From assembly GCA_021797385.1 (NCBI GenBank), contig JAJZZW010000021.1, forward strand, positions 1-18,258: a stretch of DNA of 18,258 bases. Reading direction: 5' to 3'. Source of the stretch: Thermoplasmata archaeon. GTDB taxonomy: Archaea > Thermoplasmatota > Thermoplasmata > Thermoplasmatales > Thermoplasmataceae. The notes under the pieces were generated by a model. The model was not told the DNA's origin. It did no database searches and worked only from the letters and a program-made list of their open reading frames with translations. Of this stretch, positions 1-6,920 are shown piece by piece (the stretch's first letter is position 1; the number at the start of each line of letters is the position of its first letter). The position numbers and the translations under genes are program-made.

Positions 1-1
1 T

Positions 2-109
2 GGCTTAATAGGATTTATAGTAATGATATACGGTGCAATTAAAAAACAGAAACCTAAAAACCCATATGCGGCCGATGACCCTTATAATATAGACAATATA
101 AAAATATAA
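2..109 (+). CDS. C-terminal fragment of an unidentified membrane protein
   Basis: An open frame enters from the left edge and ends at TAA 107-109, giving 35 residues. It begins with a hydrophobic stretch (GLIGFIVMIYGAI), turns basic (KKQKPK) and finishes with a polar acidic tail (NPYAADDPYNIDNIKI). That is the pattern of a last transmembrane helix followed by a cytoplasmic tail. The frame is supported by its stop lying 2 bp from the stop of the convergent MFS gene, as at the other convergent pairs in this window. The family cannot be named from so little sequence. A haem-copper oxidase subunit or a permease would both be compatible, but neither is shown. Confidence 0.55.
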   Translation, partial: GLIGFIVMIYGAIKKQKPKNPYAADDPYNIDNIKI

Positions 110-111
110 AA

Positions 112-1221
112 TTAATGATTTACAGATAATTTTTTTACTATTATATTTTTTGAACCATGTTTTCCGAATTCTATTGCAACAAATACGAACAGCAACATGG
201 CGGCTATAAAAACCGCCAGGGCGGCATTCAATGCTTCATTCCCTATAGTCAAAAATACAGGGAAGAGAAATCCGGCAATCGCGGAAAAATTCATGCTCGG
301 CCCTATTTTATCAGAATCAACGTTTAGATTCCTGCTTATTATGGGAAGCAGGGAGTTTACTCCAAGTCCGAACATAGTAAATATTATTGCAAAGGCAAGG
401 TTCAGTGTGGAGAAGAACAGTACCCCGCTTATGCCAACTATGATCAGTGATGAGAACATTGTTTTTTTAAGTGAGAAACGGACCATCATAGCAGGCAGGA
501 GCAGGTAGGCAAATACGGCAACAGAATATGCCGCTATTGATTCTATAAATGATGATGGCCCGAGGTATGATGGAACTATTTCAAGTACATATGCCGGAGT
601 GAACCCCAGAAGGAATATAATAAATACTTTCAGGGAGAAATCGAAATGGAACTTTTTCAGCAACGGTGATATGACATTGTGTTTTCTGGAAAATAATACT
701 GCAGGGGCGAATATGATTCCCGCTATTGACACGAGCTCCCATGAACCCAGCAGCATGAAAAATATTGCACCAATCAACCAGCCTATAGCCCAGCCACCCA
801 TGGTCAACCCCATAACCTTTCTATTTCCTGTTATGGATGAAACTTCTATGGAGGCTGATGTGGCAAGTCCGAAAAATACACCTATAATGAATCTGCTTGC
901 AAAAAGTGCCGCAAATGTTGTTTCATAACCCATGCCGAATGAAATCAATGCCATGGCTGTAATGGAAAGAAGCGCAAGCCTGGGAACACCGATTCTTCCT
1001 GCGTAGGAATATATGAATGGTGTCACCATCCTTCCAATAAATGGAATGCCTAGCAAAATAAAAGATTCTGTATAAGTAAAATGCAATGTCGTTACAATAT
1101 CATCAATGAAGAAAGCAAAATCCATCAAAAAGAAAGTTGCGATAGAATATGAAAATATCGGCAGTATCTTATTGAATTCTGATTTAGATATGCTTAAATT
1201 ATTTACATGTAAGTTTAACAT
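112..1221 (-). CDS. MFS transporter, substrate unknown
   Basis: This 369-residue protein has about twelve hydrophobic segments, from ILPIFSYSIATFFLMDF near residue 20 to LNAALAVFIAAMLLFVFV near 345. A glycine/arginine-rich loop after the second helix (GRMVTPFIYSYAGRIG) resembles MFS motif A, although the usual acidic residue is replaced. A second glycine-rich stretch (SRFIIGVFFGLATS) fits helix 4. Substrate and direction of transport cannot be inferred. The ATG at 1221 is preceded by a TATA-like element 25 bp upstream, so the mRNA is probably leaderless. The gene diverges from the LeuC-like gene across 362 bp and converges on the left-edge gene with 2 bp between stops. Confidence 0.8.
   Translation of the reverse strand: MLNLHVNNLSISKSEFNKILPIFSYSIATFFLMDFAFFIDDIVTTLHFTYTESFILLGIPFIGRMVTPFIYSYAGRIGVPRLALLSITAMALISFGMGYETTFAALFASRFIIGVFFGLATSASIEVSSITGNRKVMGLTMGGWAIGWLIGAIFFMLLGSWELVSIAGIIFAPAVLFSRKHNVISPLLKKFHFDFSLKVFIIFLLGFTPAYVLEIVPSYLGPSSFIESIAAYSVAVFAYLLLPAMMVRFSLKKTMFSSLIIVGISGVLFFSTLNLAFAIIFTMFGLGVNSLLPIISRNLNVDSDKIGPSMNFSAIAGFLFPVFLTIGNEALNAALAVFIAAMLLFVFVAIEFGKHGSKNIIVKKLSVNH
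130..151 (+). terminator. T-rich terminator for the left-edge gene
   Basis: Runs of eight T (130-137) and six T (146-151) lie just downstream of the left-edge gene's stop, inside the 3' end of the opposing MFS gene, where they encode Lys and Asn codons on the other strand. Archaeal RNA polymerase terminates at T-runs, so this is a plausible terminator. No experimental support can be read from the sequence. Confidence 0.4.
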
Positions 1222-1237
1222 ATATTTCGAAATTCGA

Positions 1238-1252
1238 CATTAATATTTATGC
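1238..1252 (-). promoter_or_regulatory. TATA box of the MFS gene, with palindrome at the start site
   Basis: On the minus strand the element reads GCATAAATATTAATG, centred about 25 bp before the ATG at 1221, the archaeal distance from TATA box to transcription start for a leaderless message. Between it and the start codon lies a perfect 10-bp palindrome, ATTTCGAAAT (1224-1233), which overlaps the predicted start site and could be an operator. Confidence 0.5.
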
Positions 1253-1301
1253 ATTGTTCTTTATATTATTATTTATATATGTAGAGGATGAATTAATAAC
1301 G

Positions 1302-1361
1302 GTGCATAATATCCTGGAACTTAGTAAGAGATTGTGCAGATTCAGTTATAACTCATTGTAA
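1302..1361 (+). CDS. possible 19-codon leaderless small ORF or leader peptide
   Basis: A GTG-started frame encodes MHNILELSKRLCRFSYNSL and ends at TAA 1359-1361. A TATA-like element (TTTATATATG, 1272-1281) is centred about 25 bp before the GTG, the same spacing seen at clear genes here. Four of nineteen residues are leucine. The end of the frame overlaps a potential hairpin (1348-1385), and a run of five T follows at 1409-1413. It could be a small protein, a leader peptide, a remnant of a lost gene, or chance. Confidence is low because such a frame can occur at random. Confidence 0.2.
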   Translation: MHNILELSKRLCRFSYNSL

Positions 1362-1556
1362 GGGCATATAACACTTGCCAGTTATTTATTGCCATTATGT
1401 TAATATTATTTTTACAAATCTGTATTTCACGAGTTTTACAAAAGATTTTCAATATACATGATAGAATTTTAGCAATAATAATTATAATAAAAACTATTAC
1501 ATAACTTTATATATAAAATACAAAATTCGTAAATATAATACTAAAATAGTAATTAA

Positions 1557-1565
1557 TTTATAAAA
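1557..1565 (+). promoter_or_regulatory. TATA box of the LeuC/LeuD-like operon
   Basis: TTTATAAAA is centred about 23 bp before the ATG at 1584, which would give a leaderless transcript. A second TATA-like block (CTTTATATATAAAAT, 1505-1519) would give a leader of about 45 nt, and a weak purine-rich stretch (AGGATAGGAT, 1565-1574) could then serve as ribosome binding site. An ATG at 1579 reads only two codons before a stop, so 1584 is the start. Confidence 0.45.
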
Positions 1566-1583
1566 GGATAGGATAAACATGCA

Positions 1584-2834
1584 ATGAATATAATAGAAAA
1601 AATACTGTTCAACCACTCTGTAGAGCCTGTAAAAACTATTTCTCCAGGCGATATAGCTACGGTTAACGTGGATAGGGCTATAATAGTCGACATGGCAGCT
1701 TTGCATCCTGAATTTGTGGATAATCCACCGCTTAAACCATTTGATCCGGATAAAATATCTCTTGTGTTCGACCATTACGTACCGGCGCCCAGTATAGAGA
1801 TAGCAAACAGGGTCAACAGATTGAGAAAACTGGTATCCAGATGGGGTATCAGGGATTTTTATGACACAGGGAGAGGAGGAATTTCACATGTGCTGGGAGG
1901 TGAACTGGGCTGGTTCAGGCCCGGCAGCCTGGTGGCAAATACTGATTCGCATACAGTGGCAACGGGGGCTTTCAATACGCTCGGCAGAGGGCTTGGAACG
2001 CCTGAGCTGATGAATATCATAGCTACAGGAAAAACATGGTTCATTGTGGGAGAAACAGTGAAAGTAAAATTCAGCAACAGGATGAGAAAAGGATCATCTG
2101 CAAAGGATGTGTTTTTTAATTTAGCATCCATTACAGGAGACATACCTGGTAAAAATGTAGAGTTCGCAGGAAGCGGGATAAAATCCATGGGAATGGATGA
2201 AAGGAGTTCAATATCAACAATGTGCGCTGAGCTCAGCGCTGAATTTGCCGTATTCCCTTTTGATGGGATTTTAAAAGAGTATATGGAAAATGCCGGCGTC
2301 AGCAGATATAAAGCAGTAGAACCGGATAATGACGCTGCTTACACTGATGAGGTGGAAATAGATATGGCTTCCGTGGAGCCCATGGTGGCCATGCCTGATC
2401 GCATTATAAACAATATTAAACCGGTCTCAGAACTGGGCAGGGTAAACATAGATGTGGCTGTGGTGGGTTCATGTGCAAACGGTAGACTGTCTGATATCAG
2501 GGATGTTGCAGAGGTTTTGCGTGGCAAAAAGATAGACAGGAATGTCAGATTGACGGTAACTCCAGCCTCCAGAAAAATATACGAAGAAGCAAACAGGCTG
2601 GGATATATAAATACCATAGTGGAGGCAAATGGGCTGGTTACAAATCCAACCTGCGGTGCATGCCTCGGTGGGCACATGGGTGTCGTTGCCGATGATGACA
2701 CGGTTATAAGTTCAACAACCAGGAATTTCAGGGGCAGGATGGGTTCAAGCAAAGCACACATATATCTAGGATCTGCAAGAACCGTTGCAATATCGGCTTT
2801 AAATGGATATATAAAAGGTGATTTGAATGAATAA
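1584..2834 (+). CDS. LeuC/HacA-family hydro-lyase, large subunit (3-isopropylmalate dehydratase or homoaconitase-like)
   Basis: This 416-residue aconitase-superfamily large subunit would form a heterodimeric [4Fe-4S] hydro-lyase with the next gene. The three cluster cysteines are present: C297 in GSCANGR, then C357 and C360 in NPTCGACLGGH. The motifs DHYVP (63-67) and TDSHT (120-124) are kept. Other signatures differ from textbook LeuC: the usual HDGT region near residue 36 reads VDMAA, GICHQV reads GISHVL, and the stretch after TDSHT (VATGAFNTLGRGLGTPELM) is unusual. The protein therefore belongs to the family, but its substrate (isopropylmalate, homoaconitate or another 2-hydroxy acid) is not settled. 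A homocitrate synthase-like gene 4 kb away makes homoaconitate one candidate. It overlaps the small-subunit gene by 8 bp, as expected for a translationally coupled pair. Confidence 0.85.
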   Translation: MNIIEKILFNHSVEPVKTISPGDIATVNVDRAIIVDMAALHPEFVDNPPLKPFDPDKISLVFDHYVPAPSIEIANRVNRLRKLVSRWGIRDFYDTGRGGISHVLGGELGWFRPGSLVANTDSHTVATGAFNTLGRGLGTPELMNIIATGKTWFIVGETVKVKFSNRMRKGSSAKDVFFNLASITGDIPGKNVEFAGSGIKSMGMDERSSISTMCAELSAEFAVFPFDGILKEYMENAGVSRYKAVEPDNDAAYTDEVEIDMASVEPMVAMPDRIINNIKPVSELGRVNIDVAVVGSCANGRLSDIRDVAEVLRGKKIDRNVRLTVTPASRKIYEEANRLGYINTIVEANGLVTNPTCGACLGGHMGVVADDDTVISSTTRNFRGRMGSSKAHIYLGSARTVAISALNGYIKGDLNE

Positions 2835-3324
2835 TATAACCGGAAAAACATGGCTCTTTGGTGATGATATCAACACGGATCTGATATATCCACAGATTTG
2901 CTATACCCTGCCTGAAAGGGAGAAACCACTGCACGCCATGGAGGCAAACAGGCCCGGCTGGGCGTCCATGGTTAAGAACGGAGATATACTGGTGGCCGGA
3001 AGAAATTTTGGAACCGGATCCAGCAGGCCTGCAGCGGATAATCTGAGAAAATTGGGCATATCGTGCATACTTGCTGAAACAGTCAACGGGTTATTCCTCA
3101 GAAATGCTGTTAATACAGGCATACCTGCACTTGCGGTACACGGCATACGTGATGTGTTAAAGGAGGGGGATATAATTACTGTTGATTTCAGAAACTCGAT
3201 CGTCCGGTATGGAGATAAAACACTTAGTTTCAAACCATTACCATCATTTCTTATGGATATAATTGAAAATGGAGGGATCATAAATGTGTTGAAAGCAAAA
3301 GGATTGCTTGGTGAACCATTATAA
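2827..3324 (+). CDS. LeuD/HacB-family hydro-lyase, small subunit, non-canonical specificity loop
   Basis: This 165-residue small (swivelling-domain) subunit partners the preceding gene. FGDDINTDLIYP (11-22) and GTGSSR (62-67) mark the family, and the Ser-Ser-Arg is a substrate-contacting element. The loop that normally reads YLR- or YLV-like and sets specificity between homoaconitate and isopropylmalate is instead ICYTLPERE (24-32). GCGSSRE is replaced by GTGSSRP. The length is normal. The start is supported by a Shine-Dalgarno match, GGTGAT (2817-2822), four bases before the ATG, and by the 8-bp overlap with the large subunit. The stop overlaps the convergent MFS gene by 6 bp. Family membership is secure; the substrate is not. 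Confidence 0.85.
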   Translation: MNNITGKTWLFGDDINTDLIYPQICYTLPEREKPLHAMEANRPGWASMVKNGDILVAGRNFGTGSSRPAADNLRKLGISCILAETVNGLFLRNAVNTGIPALAVHGIRDVLKEGDIITVDFRNSIVRYGDKTLSFKPLPSFLMDIIENGGIINVLKAKGLLGEPL

Positions 3325-4488
3325 TGGGACCGCCTTTACCAGGTTTCCTTTCACCAGGAATATCAATGGCAGGAAAATTAATCCGGCAATTCCCATGGCA
3401 ATCCATGAAACTGTGTAATTATAATCTGAATAGAGTACAGTAAATATAATCGGAACTGCCACTGCGACCATAAGCTGGAGTGTGTTTACAAAGGAAAGGG
3501 TTAATGAGACAAGGTCTCTACGTGCAAGATACCGCACGAATGTATATGTTATTGACATACCGTAAACCGTGATCAATCCGGTAGCTGTAACCAGTATTAT
3601 GATAAATATATAACTGTGTATGAATGCAATGATTATCAGGGATAGGGATAAAGCTATGTTTATGGCAAGGAATGTTCCTATTTTATGCCTGGTCCTGGAA
3701 AAGTGGTAACCCCCTATGATACCACCTAAAAAGCCGATTATCAGGTACAGGGCAGATATACTTCCGGCAAGGTCGGCAGAATAGTTTATTGATTCCAGAT
3801 AATAAACAAAGAACTGGCCTATTATAGTTTCTGTTACCATTGCAGATATTCCGATAAAGGCTATTAGAACTATAATCCTGCTCGAGAATACCTTTTTAAA
3901 ACTGGTGACCATATCGGCTTTGTTGGTTTTTACGTTTTTTATATCCCTGAAAAGGAAGGTGAGAACAGCAAAGAGTGCCATGGTGGCAACACCGGCTATT
4001 ATGAACGGGATTCTGTACCCCAGATACTGATCCAGTATTGCCCAGCCAATAATGCCAACACCACCTCCCACATTAAATGCCCCATTATATATTCCTATAT
4101 GGAATGTGTATTTATCTTCAGGAACTATTGATGCCAGCAGGCTCAATGCAGGTGAGAAGAACAGTGCTGCTGACATTCCGGCAAAGAATCTCGAAATTAT
4201 CAATTCCGTAAAGTTGTTTGAAAGACCGGACATTATGGCAAATACCGAGACAAATAGCAGCCCGATCAATGATGTGGTTTTATCGCCTATGTATGAGGAG
4301 AGGTATCCACCGAGAACCTGGAAAATTGCAAGGCCAATATAAAATGCAGTTACAAGTGTTCCCAGTTCCACAACGGTTAGATGCATGTATGTTTTTATAT
4401 ATACAAGAGCTGGTGCCATATCCATCCAGTTAAGGGCATACAGTGCTCTGGCGGCATGCACTAAACCGGCTCTGGCACCATAATTCAT
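3319..4488 (-). CDS. MFS transporter, substrate unknown
   Basis: This protein has 389 residues from the ATG at 4488 and about twelve hydrophobic helices. A motif A-like loop after helix 2 (GGYLSSYIGDKTT) and a central basic loop (DIKNVKTNKAD) separate two six-helix halves. I prefer ATG 4488 to a TTG two codons upstream because a good TATA box is centred 24 bp before it, implying a leaderless transcript. The substrate is unknown. The protein is not an obvious duplicate of the MFS transporter at the left end. The gene converges on the LeuD-like gene with a 6-bp overlap. It lies downstream of the metallophosphoesterase gene on the same strand but appears to have its own promoter. Confidence 0.8.
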   Translation of the reverse strand: MNYGARAGLVHAARALYALNWMDMAPALVYIKTYMHLTVVELGTLVTAFYIGLAIFQVLGGYLSSYIGDKTTSLIGLLFVSVFAIMSGLSNNFTELIISRFFAGMSAALFFSPALSLLASIVPEDKYTFHIGIYNGAFNVGGGVGIIGWAILDQYLGYRIPFIIAGVATMALFAVLTFLFRDIKNVKTNKADMVTSFKKVFSSRIIVLIAFIGISAMVTETIIGQFFVYYLESINYSADLAGSISALYLIIGFLGGIIGGYHFSRTRHKIGTFLAINIALSLSLIIIAFIHSYIFIIILVTATGLITVYGMSITYTFVRYLARRDLVSLTLSFVNTLQLMVAVAVPIIFTVLYSDYNYTVSWIAMGIAGLIFLPLIFLVKGNLVKAVPL

Positions 4489-4506
4489 CCCCAATAATTG
4501 AAATCG

Positions 4507-4516
4507 TATTTATAAA
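4507..4516 (-). promoter_or_regulatory. TATA box of the second MFS gene
   Basis: On the minus strand this reads TTTATAAATA, centred 24 bp before the ATG at 4488. It decides the choice of start and lies in the 51-bp gap after the metallophosphoesterase stop. Confidence 0.55.
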
Positions 4517-4539
4517 CATATCCTTAAAGAAAAATTGAG

Positions 4540-5229
4540 TCAAACATAATATTTTCTTAACTTTTCATATATATTTTCATCTTTGATCAGCAATTTAAGT
4601 TTACTTAACATATGATCGGAATCATAGCTGAATTTTTTCATTATTATGGTATCGTTTTCTGTATCTATAACTGCGTATGATGGTTTTCCTGAGAAGTCCC
4701 TCGGTTGCCCTGCACTTCCGGGATTTATTATTTTATTTCTGTAAATCATCATGAAATGCGTATGGCCGACCATAATATATCTGTATTTATCGAAAAACTG
4801 TTTATCCCTGAAAACTTTTTCAGCCTCATTGGCAAACAGATATCCATCCAGGTTGTTATATGGAGATGCATGCACCAGATATGCCTTTCCATTCCCCACG
4901 TCCAGTTCATAGTTAATATGAAAGGTCTTCATGAAATCCATATCAGATTTGCTCAAAAGTTTCATGGTTATATTTTCCCTTGTGTAATCACTTAACTCCA
5001 GCATATCGAAGGAACAGTTGCAGGAGGAACCGGTAAGAACAGCATTATCGTGGTTTCCCATTATATTTACATCACTGTTGCTTTTCAGAAAATCCAGTAC
5101 CTGCCCCGGTTCAGGGCCATAATCAACGGCGTCTCCAAGGAAGACCATTTTATCATAGCTTTCCCTGTCACTCAATGCTTTTAAAGCGTCAAAATTGCCA
5201 TGCACATCTGATATCACGAGCAGTTTCAT
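4540..5229 (-). CDS. YfcE/MJ0936-like calcineurin-type metallophosphoesterase
   Basis: This 229-residue soluble phosphoesterase has the complete dinuclear metal site: ISDVHGN with D8 and H10, GDAVDYGPEP with D33, MGNHDNA with N59 and H60, VHASP with H120, and VGHTH with H156 and H158. The following NPGSAGQPRD is typical of YfcE/MJ0936-type phosphodiesterases. The natural substrate is unknown for most of this family; cyclic-nucleotide and model phosphodiester activities are known in relatives. A short Cys-rich stretch (SSCNCSF, 68-74) in the variable insertion is unusual. The gene diverges from arsR across 87 bp and has its own TATA element. No functional tie to arsenic is shown. Confidence 0.85.
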   Translation of the reverse strand: MKLLVISDVHGNFDALKALSDRESYDKMVFLGDAVDYGPEPGQVLDFLKSNSDVNIMGNHDNAVLTGSSCNCSFDMLELSDYTRENITMKLLSKSDMDFMKTFHINYELDVGNGKAYLVHASPYNNLDGYLFANEAEKVFRDKQFFDKYRYIMVGHTHFMMIYRNKIINPGSAGQPRDFSGKPSYAVIDTENDTIIMKKFSYDSDHMLSKLKLLIKDENIYEKLRKYYV

Positions 5230-5248
5230 AATCTGTCATCATAACCCT

Positions 5249-5264
5249 CTATTTATCATATATG
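5249..5264 (-). promoter_or_regulatory. TATA box of the metallophosphoesterase gene
   Basis: The minus strand reads CATATATGATAAATAG, centred about 26 bp before the ATG at 5229, consistent with a leaderless transcript. It partly overlaps the inverted repeat at 5260-5279. Confidence 0.45.
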
Positions 5265-5279
5265 TTAATTTTTACATAT
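5260..5279. promoter_or_regulatory. inverted repeat, candidate ArsR operator
   Basis: ATATGT (5260-5265) and ACATAT (5274-5279) form an inverted repeat with an 8-bp spacer, between two divergent promoters. It lies just upstream of the arsR TATA box and overlaps the TATA region of the metallophosphoesterase gene. This is a natural place for an autoregulatory ArsR dimer site, but no binding data can be read from sequence. Confidence 0.35.
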
Positions 5280-5286
5280 GAATAAT

Positions 5287-5300
5287 TATTTATATATAAT
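5287..5300 (+). promoter_or_regulatory. TATA box of arsRB
   Basis: TTATTTATATATAA is centred about 24 bp before the ATG at 5317. It lies inside the 5' extension of the longer reading frame, and so argues that the longer start at 5278 is not used. Confidence 0.55.
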
Positions 5301-5316
5301 TCAAATTTCATATGGA

Positions 5317-5634
5317 ATGGATAAAATTACTGATGTAAATATATATAAAATGCTTTCCGATGAAATAAGGCTCAAAATATTGAAAATGTTATCTATAAAA
5401 AATATGGCGGTCGGTGCAATAGTGGAGGAAACAGGGATTGACCAGCCACTGATATCCCATAAATTGAAAGAGCTGAGAGAAAACGGGCTTACGGTAAGCT
5501 ACAGATCCGGGAAAAATATAATTTACTCACTGTCCAGTGACTCCTTAAAGAGGGTTATTTCCGTGGTTGAGGATGCCGGCAATATAGTTGACCATGTCTG
5601 CAACTGCGTAGAATGCAAAGAGAATGATGAATGA
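5317..5634 (+). CDS. arsR: ArsR-family metalloregulator with C-terminal Cys cluster
   Basis: This is a 105-residue winged-helix repressor. KMLSDEIRLKILKML (11-25) and the helix-turn-helix VEETGIDQPLISHKLKELRENGLT (36-59) are typical of ArsR/SmtB proteins. The classical arsenite site in the recognition region (ELCVCDL in E. coli-type proteins) is absent. Instead the C-terminus carries H93, C95, C97 and C100 (DHVCNCVECK). A C-terminal three-cysteine As(III) site is known for the Acidithiobacillus ferrooxidans ArsR, so the same use is inferred. A frame open from ATG 5278 would add 13 residues, but those codons contain the TATA box, so 5317 is chosen. The stop overlaps the arsB start as ATGA, giving translational coupling. 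Confidence 0.85.
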   Translation: MDKITDVNIYKMLSDEIRLKILKMLSIKNMAVGAIVEETGIDQPLISHKLKELRENGLTVSYRSGKNIIYSLSSDSLKRVISVVEDAGNIVDHVCNCVECKENDE

Positions 5635-6920
5635 CAATATTATTTTACCTGTCCCTGCTTATTTTTGCCGTTACACTGCTGATGATCCTCATAAAGCCGA
5701 AGAACATAGGAATCGGATATTCAGCAATGGCCGGGGCAGCTGTCACCCTGGTTCTTGGCATTTCGACCATAGGTGATATAATAACGGTGTGGGATATAGT
5801 ATGGAATGCCACTTTTACCTTCATAGCTGTAATTATCATTTCACTAATACTTGATGAGGCAGGGTTTTTTGAGTATATAGCCTATAAAATTGCCATTTAT
5901 TCCAGGGGTGGTGGAAAAAAACTATTCATACTGATAATACTTCTGGGTTCCCTGATATCTGCGGTATTTGCAAATGACGGGACTGCGCTCATACTCACAC
6001 CTATTGTTTATGCTATTCTTTACAGATCCGGTACGCCTAAAAATAAGATTATACCATTTATAATGGCGACGGGCTTCATAGCAGACACCTCGAGCATCCC
6101 ATTTATAGTGAGCAACCTTGTGAACCTGGTTACTGCAGGATACTTTCATATAACCTTTTCCAGGTACACCGAGATTATGATTATACCGGATGCTGTATCA
6201 ATAGCTGCAAGCATTGTTGTCCTTTATGTTTATTATAGAAAAACAATAGTCAAAGATTTCCATATAGACAAGAATATTGATCCTGCATCCTTTATAAAGG
6301 ACAGGAGGATATTTATTCTGGCATTCCCGCTTACTCTGCTTCTTATGATTCTGTATTTTATTTCGGGGTTTATAGGAATTCCTATTTCCTTCATAGCCAT
6401 TCCATTTGCCCTCTTATTTTATGCACTGGCAAGAACGGGCGGGAAAATTGATGCAAACCATGTAGTCAAAATTGCTCCATGGCAGATAGTATTCTTTTCA
6501 CTGGGGATGTATATAATAGTATTCGGTGTGAGCAATAATGGCCTGGATGCAGTATATGTAGGCATATTGAATTATTTCACATCATTTCCGGGGCCATTCC
6601 CGGTTATATTCAGCGGTTTCTTCTTCGCACTGAATGCGGCATTCATGAATAATCTTCCCTCTGTTATGATCGGGGATATAGCAATTTCCGGCCTTGCACA
6701 TCCTGGAATCCTCATGTATGCAAACGTCATAGGAAATGATATTGGCCCGAAATTCACGCCAATAGGATCGCTTGCTACACTTCTCTGGATTTATACCCTT
6801 GAAAGGAAAAATGCAATAAAAATTTCAGTGTCATATTATATGAAAACTGGTTTTATACTGGCTGTCCCGGTTCTTTTTATGACACTTATATCCCTATATC
6901 TAACAACGTTGATTATCTGA
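5631..6920 (+). CDS. arsB: arsenite efflux transporter ArsB (ArsB/NhaD superfamily)
   Basis: This 429-residue integral membrane protein has about eleven or twelve hydrophobic helices. Diagnostic stretches are VFANDGTALILTPIV (112-126) and a later ADTSSIPFIVSNLVNL, both characteristic of ArsB. It would export arsenite or antimonite, driven by membrane potential. No ArsA ATPase and no ArsC arsenate reductase gene is adjacent, so the unit deals directly with As(III), as reported for Ferroplasma. It starts within the arsR stop (ATGA) without a strong Shine-Dalgarno site. Its 3' end overlaps the homocitrate synthase-like gene on the other strand by 21 bp. Confidence 0.9.
   Translation: MTILFYLSLLIFAVTLLMILIKPKNIGIGYSAMAGAAVTLVLGISTIGDIITVWDIVWNATFTFIAVIIISLILDEAGFFEYIAYKIAIYSRGGGKKLFILIILLGSLISAVFANDGTALILTPIVYAILYRSGTPKNKIIPFIMATGFIADTSSIPFIVSNLVNLVTAGYFHITFSRYTEIMIIPDAVSIAASIVVLYVYYRKTIVKDFHIDKNIDPASFIKDRRIFILAFPLTLLLMILYFISGFIGIPISFIAIPFALLFYALARTGGKIDANHVVKIAPWQIVFFSLGMYIIVFGVSNNGLDAVYVGILNYFTSFPGPFPVIFSGFFFALNAAFMNNLPSVMIGDIAISGLAHPGILMYANVIGNDIGPKFTPIGSLATLLWIYTLERKNAIKISVSYYMKTGFILAVPVLFMTLISLYLTTLII

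Larger units (their letters stand above)
1222..1583. other. 362-bp divergent intergenic region
   Basis: This is the longest gene-free stretch in the window. The outer parts are very AT-rich and hold the MFS promoter (left) and one or two TATA-like elements for the LeuC-like gene (1505-1519 and 1557-1565). The middle, about 1300-1390, is less AT-rich and holds a 19-codon reading frame preceded by a TATA box, then an imperfect hairpin and a T-run. The perfect palindrome AGTTATAACT lies at 1344-1353. No tRNA-like or known riboswitch structure was recognised. Confidence 0.6.

Noticed and set aside
1222..1583. Riboswitch or T-box-like leader upstream of the LeuC-like gene
   Set aside because: No known riboswitch core was recognisable, and the nearest TATA box predicts a leaderless transcript that would leave no room for one.
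1497..1775. 92-codon open frame on the minus strand across the LeuC-like promoter and 5' end
   Set aside because: Most of it is the antisense of the well-supported LeuC-like gene, and its composition (basic, Tyr/Ile-rich) shows no family features.
5278..5316. Longer ArsR start at ATG 5278
   Set aside because: These codons contain the TATA box and operator region. The ATG at 5317 has correct TATA spacing and begins right before the conserved winged-helix domain.
4540..6920. Metallophosphoesterase as part of an arsenic island with arsRB
   Set aside because: It is divergent, belongs to a general phosphodiesterase family and has no arsenic-related motif. Only the shared inverted repeat hints at a link, and that is listed separately.
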